A stretch of 64,000 nucleotides of DNA from Tetrastigma voinierianum (lineage: Eukaryota > Streptophyta > Magnoliopsida > Vitales > Vitaceae), in contig JAEQBH010001386.1 of the NCBI GenBank assembly GCA_016808115.1, positions 62,001-126,000 on the forward strand. Reading direction: 5' to 3'. Shown piece after piece: positions 23,524 to 34,630 of the stretch. A program made the translations under genes and the position numbers. Every line of letters begins with the position of its first letter. Position 1 is the first letter of the stretch. The notes beneath the pieces are model-generated. The model saw nothing but the letters and a program-made list of their open reading frames with translations. It was not told where the DNA came from and did not search any database.

Positions 23524-23563
23524 CTTTCTTCTAATTTCTTATATGCCGCAAAAAAGTAACAAT
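23524..23563 (-). CDS. Gene A exon 3 (40 nt)
   Basis: The acceptor TTTCAG|ATTGTT and donor AAAG|GTGAGT are both canonical. In the phase set by E2 it encodes (D)CYFFAAYKKLEE(R). The equivalent exon in C and D encodes CSPFAAAKKLEE or CSPFAAAKKFEE. It is a short linker between the two ankyrin blocks. Confidence 0.65.
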
Positions 23564-23879
23564 CTGAAAAATGAGCATGTGCACATAATAGAAGGAAATA
23601 TATGGCATTTGACAATTATAAGAAATTGAAGTATATAATCGATGGTGAATAGACATAAAACAAATAAGAAAAGGAAAAGAGAAAATTTTATATTAAAACA
23701 TAATCGTTAAACCAAATCCTAATTTTACTGGGAGGGAAAAATTTGAGCAGAAAATAGTTACATTAATTAGAGCTTCTATTTCATTTTACTAGCCAATTTC
23801 TATTCTATTTGTTTATTTATTTTTCTTGAAAACCTGAATGTAAATCATGCTTGTTTCTTTTTTTTATCTTCTCAAAATT

Positions 23880-24328
23880 GGGAATGACAATGGGACGAGT
23901 TTTTTTGGCTTCTCACCCCGCCCTTCCCTTAATGGAACAAGTATGATATTAGTGTAATAAGATTTTGACAGTTTGGGTATTGTTATTCTAATCTGTACCT
24001 ACCCTAATTATATAAAAATGATTTTAAATTATTTCATTCAATTTTTTATTTTTATATTTTAATATCTAGTAATAATAATAAATATTTTAATAAATAAAAT
24101 TATAAAAATTTAATATCTTATTTCTTTATACTATATATTAATTTAATATAATAAACATATTATGAATAAATACAAATAAAAGCTAAATAGGCAGTGTATT
24201 TTAATTTCCCATTTCGCCTATCCCCACCCGCCTCCTCCCATGTTTTATATTTTGAGTGGGACATGAAAGAGAAATAATTTAAATTAATGAGACGGCTATC
24301 TAGAATCCACCCTAGCTATTGTCATCCC
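23880..24328. mobile_element. hAT-like MITE, about 450 bp
   Basis: Terminal inverted repeats GGGAATGACAATGGG and (reverse complement of the right end) GGGATGACAATAGC. The interior is very AT-rich, with GC-richer ends containing CCCCGCCC and CCCCACCCGCC, the usual make-up of a widespread plant hAT-type MITE. The flanking 8-mers TCTCAAAA and ATTCAAAA are a plausible decayed duplication. Located in intron 2 of gene A. Confidence 0.65.
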
Positions 24329-24892
24329 TATTCAAAACTAACTACAAATTCAATTTATTGACTCTAATGCAATATCCTCCAAGATTATGAAAGTTTTAAA
24401 ACTTTTTTTCTAGTAGCAAAAATTTAGCTTAAGCAGTTAATCACCAAAATTTTATACCAATGATAGATCTATGGTTTCGCCTCAACAACAGAGGTTGAGG
24501 ATTTCGCATGTATATCATCAATCCGTCACTATTTTTTCCTGGAGCTTTATCTTTTTACATTCTTACGTCATTGAATTTATAACATATTTGAACTGTCAAT
24601 TTACCTAATCCTCCAAGTAGTTCTATATCATTAAGAAAATATGCCGATGTGCTCTCTTTAATTTAAAGATAAAGTATATAAGCTAAACAAAAACATGCAT
24701 TACATTTCATAAGATTGTTAATTAACTTTGACCGTAGACTAATTTTGTTTTTAAAAGAAGAAATAAAAGTATATCAAGCATTTAAGAACTATATTAATGC
24801 CCACATACTATTTCTATAAGTATTAAGAAAACAAAAAGAGTAATTGAGTAAGTAAAGGATAGATAAAGAAGAAGGAATTAGATATGACATAC

Positions 24893-25210
24893 CAAAGTTG
24901 ATGAGTCCCTCTACCACTCCATTGAACGCTTTTATTGCTTTTATTATTCCGGCTATTATCTTTTTCCAGTCACATTTCTCATCCGAATCTTTTTTTCCAC
25001 TTATAATTAAATCCACTAACCATTCACATTTACGTTTTGACTTTATTTTCTGTTTTGAGTTCATGATATCCTCCATAAATTCTTCTTCTTTTAAGTTGGG
25101 CATCACAAATGCACTTCGATTGCATGCAAGAGATTGAAAAGCAGTGATTGAGTTTCAATCACTTTCCTTGATTAGATATGAATATCTCATTGCAATGTAG
25201 TGGGCCAAAT
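24893..25210 (-). pseudogene. Gene A exon 2, in-frame stop
   Basis: The acceptor TTTCAG|ATTTGG and donor TTTG|GTATGT are canonical, and the length of 318 nt keeps phase. It reads DLAHYIAMRYSYLIKESD, then TGA at 25155-25157, then NSITAFQSLACNRSAFV and a basic linker (MNSKQKIKSKRKCEWLVDLI) ending VVEGLINF(G). The other copies have CAA where A has the stop. LAHYIA keeps the family consensus better than LADNVV in B-D. Confidence 0.8.
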
Positions 25211-25592
25211 CTGAAAGATAAAATTGGGAAAAAAAATGTAAGTTAGTAACTTGCATCCCAAAAAGTATTTGAAAAGGAAATATGCATATAGAATTGTATT
25301 ATTTGATTAAATAAATTAAATCAAAATTATTTTAAATGTCTTTTTTTTTTGTGGACCTAATTCTTGTTTTTGGATAATTTTACCATCAACTCACATCATG
25401 AGTGGGGCTTGGGGCTTTTATTTCTACCTTTATTTTATTTTATTTTAGAAAAATTAACTAGTCAATTTTGACCCAATTTTTTGTACATATTCTTCAAATT
25501 TAACCATTTCTTTATATCTAGATTCATTCCTTTGCATAATTAGCCTAGTATTACACATGGATTGAACATTTAACATAGTAAAAAAAACCTTA

Positions 25593-25795
25593 GAACTTGT
25601 TTGTTTACAATTTTTGAATACTTTTTTTTATTTTGAAAAACAAGGAGAATTTAGGAAAACATTAAAAACACAAAAAAAAACTAAATTTAGAGAATAATTA
25701 AGAACAATTTTCAGATAATACAAAAATAGTGTTCCCTATGTTCTCAAAAAATGTTCTCAAGCACAGTTTTAAAAAAACATGAACTAAACATACCG
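25593..25795. mobile_element. Tourist-like MITE, intron 1 of gene A
   Basis: An AT-rich element of 203 bp flanked by TTA on both sides. It is the same family as 38837-39055, 46124-46361, about 51411-51620 and 59295-59497: starts close to GGNCCTGTTTGTTTAC and ends close to CAAACAGGCCC. The TTA duplication and these ends suggest PIF/Harbinger (Tourist) type. The site is also occupied in C and D. Confidence 0.7.
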
Positions 25796-25845
25796 TTAAT
25801 TTCGTGGGGGCGTAAGTAAGAATTATTTTAGAAATAGAAATGGAT

Positions 25846-26025
25846 TGTTGATGTAACAAATTCAGTTGAAAAGAATATCCCAGAATGTTATGTTAGTTAG
25901 AAAATAGCCGAAGTTAGGAAGTGCATACTATATATAAAGGTCTGTACTCTTCCCTTTGTTTAGCTGAGTTCTTCGAAAACTTCTCTCCAAGCTCGCTATG
26001 TTCGCATTTTATCAAATACTAAACA
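25846..26025 (+). repeat. 5' LTR of the copia element
   Basis: 180 bp with TG...CA ends and a TATATATAAAGG TATA box in the middle. Aligns with the 183-bp right LTR with many substitutions and single-base indels. Confidence 0.9.
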
Positions 26026-26032
26026 TGGTATC

Positions 26033-27005
26033 GTGAGCCATGGTGATTTTCTTCTTCTCACGCCTGGATCTAACAATGGCGCTCAAGAATTCTTCACCCT
26101 CCCGCCTCGATCTCTTCCCTTCACCTTTTCCTTCTACTTTCCCATGGTGGTTCCTCTCCACTCCTTAGCTCATCTCAATATCGACTTGATAGTTCAAATT
26201 ATACATTCGAAATCACAAATCCTTCCATCCGCCAGAGCACATGATCTACGTGGTTTTCTTCTTGAACTCGCATCAAACCCGATGAATACATTACTCCACT
26301 CGCAAATCCATAGGTCGTTTTAGAACTCCGATCATGTCTCTTGGATCCGCCTTGACCAGCTCCTCAGCGAGTTGGCTTTTCTTCGATATCCGAAAGCAAT
26401 GTTTGGCCATGTCCCACCGCAAGTCATCCGGAGAAGTGGGATACTGAACAACTATTCTCTACCAAATCGAAGGCCGAGTTCTCCAGCTACGCCCTTGCTG
26501 CAAACAACAAAGAAAGGTACTAGATCAATCGAAGAGCATATTCTTAAAATGAAAATATAGCAAGTTCACTCTCATGGCTGGCTGACAATCAATTTCTGAT
26601 GATGAATTACTCCTATACATATTGGGAGGTCTCGTGATCTGAGTTTGAATCAAGAATTGTGAATCCTAATTTCACGAGATTTAGTTAGTTTGCAAGAGGT
26701 CCAATACATACTTCGTACTCATGAAATGAGACTTGAAAGTCCTTAATGCCACTACTATGGTTGAGTTCTCAAATACAGCAACACACATTGTTCAGAAACA
26801 TCCAAACTTCATGCCAAATTCTTGAGGCTTCAGTTATAATTACTTATCTAGTTCCCGAGGTTGTTCACATAGAGGAGGCAGAGGTCATTTCTCTACTAGA
26901 GGGGGCCGCAATTCCTTTTACTCAAGAACCTCTAAACCTATGTGCCAAATCTGCGGAAAAACAGGACATACGGCTCTAAAGTGTTATCATATATTCGATT
27001 TGAGG
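26033..27005 (+). pseudogene. Copia gag with CCHC zinc knuckle
   Basis: Frames are broken. The end is recognisable at about 26935-27005 as PMCQICGKTGHTALKCYH, a complete CX2CX4HX4C zinc knuckle followed by FDLRYQ. The N-terminal SNNGAQEFF region precedes capsid-like sequence. Not translatable as one protein. Confidence 0.75.
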
Positions 27006-27351
27006 TACCAAAATCAGAGAGCCGCCGATATGTCTAAAGACGTCAGCGCATTCCCTTCAACAATCTCAAGCCATTGCATCTCCAATCGTTGTAAAATGAC
27101 AAAGCCTCGGCTTCTAGACAATGGAGTAAACACACCATGTTACTGGGCTGATGGTGATTCTCCCCGCCTACCAAGACTCCGACATTCAGGTCTCCGCTAA
27201 ACTTGCTATTGGAGATGGTACTACACCCCTATATCTCACACTGACACCGTTAAAATCCCTCGCTTCAAAGCCTTTGATCCTCAAAAACATTTTACTGTAC
27301 CAAGAATAACTAAAAACCTCATTAGTATCTCCAAATTTACTTTGGAAAACA

Positions 27352-28224
27352 ATGTTATTGTTGAGTTTAACTCCTCCTGTTGCCTTGTTAAGGATCCACA
27401 GTAAAAAAACCATCCTACTACAAGGCATCATTAAGGATGGCTTGTACCAACTGCATCTTCCTTCCACCTCCAACAAATCTGCTACACACTCCCACTCAAG
27501 GTCCCTTCCTCGAGTCGTTTCTAACTCTCCATCACGTCCACACTATATATCTCGCATTTTCTTATCCGAGCACATTACTTGTAATGCTGCTAGTTCTATT
27601 TTTTGTTCCTCATGTACAAAACAGAATCTAATAAATCTATGGCACAACCGACTTGGGCATCCCAACAGTGTAGTTTTTAGCAATATTCTTTCACACTTAC
27701 AAGTTCATGTATCTACTAAAAGTCCCTTTCAATTTGGTAAGATGCATCAAAACTCCTTTCCTTCTTCTCCATCTCATACCACTGAACCTTTCCAAATAGT
27801 CCACTCAGATGTTTGGGGTCCTGTCCCTCATCTTTTTCTTGGTGGCTATAGATATTATGTGTCATTTGTAGATGATTTTACACACATTTTCGCTCTATCC
27901 TCTTCGCTTAAATCGATGTTATGGTCGCTGCACATTTCAACAAGATGGTTGAAAGGCGCTACTACCCCTATTAAATGTCTCCAACGTATCGGAGGAGGAG
28001 AATATCAAAACACCAACCTCACTTTATATAATTTGGGCATCCTTTTCGCCATCCATGTCTTCACACTCATCAACAACAAGGAAGACTCGAGAGAAAAACA
28101 TCGGCGTATAGTTGAAATTGGTTTAACTTTACTTGCTCAGCTTCTATGGACCTCACCCTTAAGCCTTTCTATCACCTTCATATTGTTAAATCGATTACCT
28201 ACTCGCCAGCATATCACCCCTTGA
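27352..28224 (+). pseudogene. Copia pre-integrase and integrase
   Basis: A 290-codon open frame with IIKDGLYQL, NLWHNRLGHPNSVVFSNI (gag-pre-integrase HxLGH motif) and the integrase start FQIVHSDVWGPVPHLFLGGY, then RYYVSFVDDFTHIFAL (DxDW and D..T region). Downstream catalytic parts diverge and the frame ends early, so the enzyme is truncated. Confidence 0.85.
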
Positions 28225-28919
28225 GTCCCTTTTTTGCCAAAAACCGTATGATTATCACTTCTTAGTCTTTGGTTGTGCCTGCTTTTCCTTTTCTTAAGCC
28301 TTACAAGTAAGAATAAATTTGCCTTTAAACCTCTAAATGCTTGTCTTGTGGTATAGCCCTTCCATGGTGGGTATAGATGTTCCATCCCTCGTTGATTTAT
28401 ATAGCTAGGAGTGTTACATTTGATAAACACTCTTCCCATATCAATCCGCCATGTTTACCTCCAAACTCTCTTATCTACATCTCAATTTGCTTCCAACCGC
28501 GCAGCCCCCAAGAGACTCCCCCCGCTATGACCTCCACTCCTTTGCCCCCAACCAACGCCTCATGGTCTCATACATTACCAAATTCAGTCTTTCAGCACCA
28601 CGTATTATCCCCAAACTCACGCATTCTTCAAACCAAGATAGTGACGCCCTGCTCCAAAAAGTAGCGATGATATTCCCTTATTCCAGCCTTCTTCCACCAC
28701 CTTCCACTCGTGCCATGTTTTTTCTCATTCAGATTCTTCTTCACAAGTTACTGGTTCCCCAATGTTCATACACGCAGTTCTATAGTGGTCAAACCTATTA
28801 CAACCTCATCACCTTATGCAAACAAGATCAAATTCTAGAATTTTTAAGCCTAAGCTCTTCTCTATTTATATGCACAAAGAATCACCACTGGTCCGTCTGC
28901 TTAGCAAATCCTCGCTGAA

Positions 28920-29424
28920 AGCTATGGAGGCTGAATATCAAGCCTTAATACATAACCAATATCTTGGCATAGTTCCATTTTCTTCGATGATATGAATGTT
29001 GTTCGTTAATGCAAATGGCTTTCGCACAAAATTTGGCACTTATGGATTCGATAAGCACAAAGCACGCTTGGTCGCCAAAGGTTTTCAACAAACTCTCGGA
29101 AGGGACTTCTTTGAAACATTCAGTCCAAGACAAAAGCCTCACTGCCTGATTGTGTTCACCTTAACTGCTTTCCAAAGGGTAATATTCAACAAATTGATGT
29201 AAATAATGTCTGAATGTGGAGTTACATGAAAGATGCCCATACCAACCTAAGGTTTTCTGGGATGCCAATAAAACCTCACCATGTTTAAATTACACAAAGC
29301 CTATATGGATCGAAGTGTGCTCCAAGAGCTGGGTTTGAAAAGTTAAGAGGTGCTTTGGTGGCATGGGGTTTTCGACCGTGTCCGATACTTCTATTTTATA
29401 CTGATAAAATGGGAACCTACTACT
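28920..29424 (+). pseudogene. Copia reverse transcriptase, N-terminal part
   Basis: Reads KFGTYGFDKHKARLVAKGFQ, then QTLGRDFFETFSP, the standard copia RT beginning, then degenerate sequence up to LYTDKMGTYYL. There the nested gypsy element cuts it, and the RT continues at about 32316. Confidence 0.8.
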
Positions 29425-30036
29425 TGTCACTCTAACTCACTCGCACCTCATCATCATAAGGGAAGGGATCCCTCAATGGGCGTCAAGAGAGCCCCTCAAG
29501 CCCATATAAGAAGAGGAATGTTCGAACTGTGGAGACTTCTATGACCAGAGCTATGTGGAAGGTTCTAGAAGACTCGAGAAGTCTCACACAATGTGAAGAT
29601 AAGCCGAAGTGTCCACACTTGTGTAAAGAGTGTGGAATAATGTGGAAGAATATGGAAGACCATGGAATATGGGAGAATATTCTAGAAACTTCCATGGTAG
29701 CCTTGTAACCACATGTACATAGTAGAACTCTCTAGAATTCTCTAGGTTAGGAGAGAGTCTTCCTAGGTTCTACACACTTCCATTCATTTGTATATAAGGA
29801 GGTGGTGGCCTCATTTGCAAACCACCAACTTGAGAACCAAGCCAAGAGCTCTCAAAGCATTGTAAAGCATTCTTTCTTCAATAAAGAGCTTTCTTCTTTC
29901 AAGTGTTCTCTAAGTTCTCTTCGCCCAAGTCGGTGGGTAGAAGCCGAGCTAGTATGCAGTATAATCGGGAGGTCATCAACATCGAAAGGGCGAGTTTGGC
30001 ACCGCACCTGAGCTAGCAAGGAAACTAAGTCCGTGA
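29425..30036 (+). repeat. Left LTR of the gag-only element
   Basis: Starts TGTCACTCTAACTCAC. It shares CATCATAAGGGAA, GGGGAGAATATTCTAGAAAC-type and AAACTAAGTC blocks with the right LTR in the same order. The right end is approximate. Confidence 0.75.
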
Positions 30037-30077
30037 CGCTTCTGGTAGTCTGAGTCATTGGCACGTGTGGGAGTAAC

Positions 30078-31400
30078 TTGGAGGATACTGATGGCGTTCC
30101 ACATGGAGTGAAGGTGGCGAGCAAGTCCAGTGGTGGCGATTCCCATCCCCACACTGTGTGGGAAGGACAAGTTCGTGATGCCATCTCTAGCCTTGAGGGA
30201 CTATTCCTGGTCGTGCTAGAGTCGGGTGTGGCGCACACCAAGGAGGGATGGACCTTTGGAGCAAAGCATGGAGAAGGCCGTGTGGAGGATCTCAAGGTGC
30301 ATCCAAGCATCCTCAAGAGGGGATGCAAAGTCATTCGCTCACGGCGGTCACACGAGGAGTTCGTGACTTTTCAAGACAGGGTCTTGAGTATGCTCGCTAG
30401 CTTGGAGTCAAAGGTGGAGGTTCTGACCAAGCATGAAGAGGAGCTGAGGCAAGAGATGGCCATTTATAAGACAGCATTGTCGGTGCGGGTTATGGCCACT
30501 CACGAGGCACTAAGGGTGGAGGTTCCAAAGCCACACACGTTCGCAACGGATGCCATGAGTTAGACAACTTTCAGGGCAATATGGAGAGGTACTTTGAGGC
30601 GATAGCACTAGCCGATGAGGTAGCAAAGGTACAGATCGCACGCTTACCATCGATATTGATTCATGCAATGAGAATGTCTAATATTGCAAAGGACGCACCA
30701 TGACAACGGCAGATCGCATAACACCGATAATGTGGGATACATAGCCCGTAGCAATACAGGCATTTCCGCTAACATAGGGTCGATCCGTATGTTAAGGAGT
30801 TCTTCCTTAATGCTTGAAGCCCGATATGAGTGAGAAGGAACTTCCCTTCAACTTTATGGACAACCTGCAAGGATGGGCCACGAAAGCAGAACTAAGGAGA
30901 AAGCAGGAGCGTGAGACCTAAAGCAACCGCAATGGCAGCCAAGGTCGGGATCCTGATGGATTACAAGGAAAGCATGTCTTCCGATGACGAGGGCTCAAGG
31001 GTTAGCCACGCCGGGTGGGGAGAAAGCGTGTCCCCAAAATGTGAAGATAGCTGCAACGACCCGGGATGGGGAGAAGAGGTGCCCGCAGCATCGGCAGGGT
31101 ATGGTAAGGGCAAGGTGCCCTACACTCCAGGAAAGATAAAGGTGTGCGCAGCACGGAGTCTCTGCACTCAAAGCCGAATGCTTCCTATGCGATGGTCCGC
31201 ATTTGACAAGGGAATGTCCTAAGAGGAAAGCACTCAGTGCCCTTATCGAGAAAAGTGAGAAGACGATGGAGGATGCACGCCTGGGTTCTATACAGATGAT
31301 AGGCGCCCTCCAAGTCATGCCCAAGGCTAGTCCGCAAGGGAGCAAGGCAGGAGAGCAGGTAAAGTGAAGCAGCCCATGGAGGACAAAACTTCGGCGGGTA
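30078..31400 (+). pseudogene. Gypsy gag of the nested element
   Basis: The first frame (30078-30563) encodes a coiled-coil-like segment (DRVLSMLASLESKVEVLTKH, then EEELRQEMAIYKTALSVRV) followed by VEVPKPHTFA. In other frames follow NMERYFEAIALADEVAKV, FNFMDNLQGWA.KAELRR, and a zinc-knuckle-like CFLCDGPHLTRECPKRKA, then GSIQMIGALQVMPKA. I recognise this as a gag type frequent in grapevine gypsy elements. Stops and frame changes make it a pseudogene. Confidence 0.75.
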
Positions 31401-31684
31401 CCTTGAGAAGTTAGGTGGGCGCGAAGGGACACCTGTGCCTCGACAAAATGGGTATCGGTATATTGAAAGCTCGCTGGGAGAAGGAGGTGTGAGACCATCC
31501 TAGCCGAACGGGTCACTTCAGGTTCACTGGGAGTCCCTCCACGCAGAATACCTGCTCTGGGTGGGAAGGGCTCACCCAGTTTTGCGTTAGCCGGGAGCAC
31601 AGAACGCGCCGGGCAAGTTCGTAGAATGGAACCCACTGCTGGGAGATTCGATGATCACTGGTCGTTTCATATGGGTGGGGGAGA

Positions 31685-32315
31685 GGTCACCGAACTCACT
31701 CTCTGTGACCTCATCACATCATAAGGGAAAGATCCTCTAATGGGCACAAGAGAGCCCTCAAGCCCATATGTATGAAGAGGTGGAATGTTTAGGTCTTGTG
31801 CAGATTTCTTGACCGTAGCTATGTGGAAGGTTCTTAGAAGACTCGAGAAGCTCACACAAATTAAGATGTCTGGAAGTGTCCACAATTTGCAAGAGTGTGG
31901 AATAATGTGGAAGAATATGGCACCATACTATGGGAGAATATTCTAGAAACTTCCTTATGGTAGTTTGTAAATCATTACGTACATAGTAGAACTCTCTAGA
32001 ATTCTAGGTTAGGTGAGAGTCTTCCTAGGTTCTACACACTTTAATCATTTGTGCTATAAGGAGGTGGTGGCCTCTCATTTTTGTAAACCACAAACTTGAG
32101 AACCAAGCCAAGAGCTCTCAAAGCATCAGAAAAATTCTCTCTTCAATAAGGCTTTCTTCTTTCAAGTGTTCTCTTAAGTTCTCATGACTTCCCAAGCGAG
32201 TGGGTAGAAGCCCAGAGCTAGTAAACAGACGAATCGGAGGTTGACTTATCAACATCGAAGACGGGGTTATCTCAAAGTACATACGGAGACTTAGCAAGAG
32301 GAAACTAAGTCAGTG
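31685..32315 (+). repeat. Right LTR of the gag-only element
   Basis: Partner of 29425-30036, with the start eroded from TGTCAC to GGTCAC. It carries many one- and two-base insertions relative to the left copy. Flanked on the right by copia RT sequence encoding YVDD. Confidence 0.75.
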
Positions 32316-33255
32316 ATATCTTTTGCTCCTAGTGTATGTTGATGACATCCTCATCATGGGGAAGTTGAGAAGACATTCAGCAAGTTATACAGTTAAATCA
32401 CGGTTTGCTCTTAAAAATCTTACGGGGACATTAGCTGCTTCCTTGGCTTTGAAGTAAGAAGAACTTCTTTACAGTTACACTTGAGTCAATCCAAGTATGC
32501 AGCGGATCTCTACTCGGACAAATATAGCGCATTCAAACCATGCTACACTCGATGATCTTGAATAACAACATCTCTTGCGATAGTGCGACATTTGATCAGC
32601 CTGCGTATAGGAAGCTGCTTGTGGGAGCCCTCCGATATCCCAACTTTGCTTCATACGACTGGCAACACTACGTCAGCAAGCAGTCAATTTTTAAGGCACA
32701 ATTGTTGCTCATTGGGAGCTTGTAAATGGATCTTGAGATATGTAAAAGGGACACTCTCATATGGTCTTACCTTCAAATCTTCTCAACTCATGAATCTTGA
32801 AGAGCGGTCGTGCCGATTGGGCAAGTAACCTAGATGTGGGAAGTACGGTAGTGGCATCTATGTCTTCATGGTGGCAAATCTTATCCACATGGATCTCGCA
32901 AGCAATAGTTGTGAGGTCGTAATGGTGAAATCTGAGCCTTCTCCCAATCACATTTGCGTGATTTAATCTGGATTCAAAATGCGCTATGTGAACTTAATTA
33001 TTTCTCTTCAGTCCCGACCATCCTTTGAATTTGACAATTTGGGGCAGAGCTTTAGCCGGCAATCACGTGTTTCATGCTCACACAAAACATATAGAATTTG
33101 ATGTCCATTTTGTTCGCAATCTAGTTTAAAACAAATAGAGTCGGTACATTCCCACGAAGCTCGGCCGTGAATATCCTCACTAAGAGCCTTTGTCATTTGA
33201 TCGTTCTGCACTCTTTGTACCAAGCGGCATGGCTATCTCTCCCTGCGGCTTGAAG
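32316..33255 (+). pseudogene. Copia RT C-terminus and RNase H
   Basis: Opens with LLLLVYVDDILIMG, the RT catalytic YVDD motif, then QLHLSQSKYA-like and FDQPAYRKLLVGALRY segments. RNase H remnants follow (a TKHIEFDVHFVRN-like stretch near 33085-33120). The frame is lost many times. Confidence 0.8.
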
Positions 33256-33438
33256 TGTTGATGTAATAAATTCGAGTTGAAAGAATATTCGAGGAATGTA
33301 ATGTTGGTGAAAATAAAGCTGAGTTAGGAAGTGCATACTATATATAAAGGTCTTGTACTCTTCCTTTGTTTAGTTGAAGTTCTCTGGAAAACTTCCTCTC
33401 CAAGTTTGCTCTATTTGGCATTTATCAAATACTAAACA
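33256..33438 (+). repeat. 3' LTR of the copia element
   Basis: 183 bp, TGTTGATGTAA start and AATACTAAACA end. Followed directly by TGGAC, the imperfect copy of the TGGAT that precedes the left LTR. Confidence 0.9.
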
Positions 33439-33471
33439 TGGACTAGGGTAGAGATGAAATATATGACTCAC

Positions 33472-33983
33472 CAAAAGATTCAGTGGCGATGGAAATATTA
33501 AGAACAGTTGCTCCATCATTCCTCTGCAAATGAGCTTTGCCTTCTTCTGGACTTAGTTCCTCTAGCTTCATTTCCTTAGCCAGAAACTTGAACATTTGAG
33601 TTGATATGGCGTTCACAAAAAATAGCTTCCTCCCTATCGTTGGGCTTAGTTAGCAAGTTGGGATCTCTGTTCAACAGCTCCTTCTCCACATCTTTCAAGG
33701 CATCGCTGGTGGCTACTTCGTGGAGTATTGTGTTGCCGTCATTGTTCTTGATATCGGAAAGCTTATGATTGCAGTCCGCAGGCAATAACTTCAGTAAGTC
33801 TATCATGAGATCTCTTTGTTTTGAGTCAGCGGCCATGTGGAGGGCTGTGTCGTTGCACATACTAATTTTCTGCAATACGTCTTCAGGATGAGCATGGCAG
33901 AGTCGTCTCACCTCAGAGTACTTTTCGTCCATCAAAGCTTTGTATAAATCGTCAGCTGTTGATATATCATTGTTATCCGCCAT
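33472..33983 (-). pseudogene. Gene A exon 1: N-terminal ankyrins, frameshifted
   Basis: The start codon at 33981-33983 opens MADNNDISTADDLYKALMDE, then KYSEVRRLCHAHPEDVLQK, ankyrin repeats NDTALHMAADSKQRDLM and NDGNTILHEVATSDALK. After LLTKPNDREEAIFCE the frame is lost relative to gene D (EKPIFCAARYGQ), because the exon is 8 nt shorter (512 against 520). The end, GCTCCATCATTCCTC on the plus strand, and the donor TTTTG|GTGAGT are preserved. Confidence 0.85.
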
Positions 33984-34573
33984 GAGTGAAGGCGTCCTTG
34001 GAGGGAGAATAGCAGAAGAATAAGAAAGGTTTGATAGCTGTGAGGGGTGTGGATTTGGTGAGGCTCAAAATCCTTCTCAACATATTTATCCAATTGTAAA
34101 GACTACAAAAAGAAGAAAAAGTTCCTTACTTGCTAAAATCCTTGTCTATCATTATTTTTGAGACCTTTTTAAAATTTGTTTTGAAAAATAATATATAGTA
34201 TGATTATTACTTTTTGGAGAAATTGTTTTTTTTTACATCTAATCATTTTGTGTACATTGTAGCACTATTCTTAAAGCACACACTTTTGGAGAAATTGTTT
34301 TAGATTTGGGAAGATTTGTTGTGAAAAGAGGTGTTTTTGGAGGAAAATATCTTATTAATTTAAGCTTTTTTCAACAAACTGGTTCAAATATGGAAAATAA
34401 TTAAAGTGATTGAAAGGTGGGCATTAACCCAGGCTTCTGTATTTATTATGGGGAGGAAGTTTCTACTTTTATAAGCTTGTATGTCAATTTTCATGTTGAA
34501 CTTCATGGCTTTAGTCTATCCCTATGAACATGCTTTGAATTTTTTTATAAAAAACATACACACCACACTTTTT

Positions 34574-34630
<57 letters not shown>

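Larger units (their letters stand above)
29425..32315 (+). mobile_element. Gag-only gypsy element (TR-GAG type) nested in the copia RT
   Basis: Two LTRs of about 612 and 631 bp flank about 1.65 kb that encodes only a gypsy gag. After the left LTR is TGGTAGTCTGAGTC, a plausible primer-binding site; before the right LTR is GGGTGGGGGAGAG, a plausible polypurine tract. Protease, RT, RNase H and integrase are absent. It is either a non-autonomous gag-retaining element or an internal deletion derivative. Copia RT sequence (TDKMGTYYL / LLLLVYVDD) rejoins across it. Confidence 0.75.
25846..33438 (+). mobile_element. Ty1/copia retrotransposon, 7.6 kb, with a nested element
   Basis: Short LTRs (25846-26025 and 33256-33438) start TGTTGATGTAA and end AATACTAAACA. 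The flanking duplication is TGGAT/TGGAC, one mismatch. After the left LTR comes TGGTATCGTGAGCC, a primer-binding site matching initiator tRNA-Met. Gag, integrase, RT and RNase H follow in copia order but in broken frames. A gag-only gypsy element (29425 to about 32315) interrupts the RT just before its YVDD motif. It lies in intron 1 of gene A, 29 bases beyond the E1 donor. Confidence 0.9.
5024..33983 (-). pseudogene. Ankyrin-PGG gene copy A, stretched to 29 kb and broken
   Basis: Five exons homologous to genes B-D lie in order on the minus strand: E1 33472-33983, E2 24893-25210, E3 23524-23563, E4 about 17779-18244, E5 5024-5846. The family (ACD6/ITN1-like) consists of ankyrin repeats followed by a membrane-spanning PGG domain, and acts in plant stress and defence signalling. 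Introns 1, 3 and 4 have been inflated by copia, solo-LTR and gypsy insertions. Lesions: an 8-nt shorter, frameshifted E1; TGA in E2; loss of the GT donor after E4; a 2-nt deletion in E5. The order is unambiguous, but whether any spliced transcript is made is unknown. Confidence 0.75.

Noticed and set aside
30995..31636. 213-codon minus-strand open frame
   Set aside because: It runs antisense to a recognised gypsy gag and ends at the LTR. Its composition looks like the complement of gag codons, with no domain.
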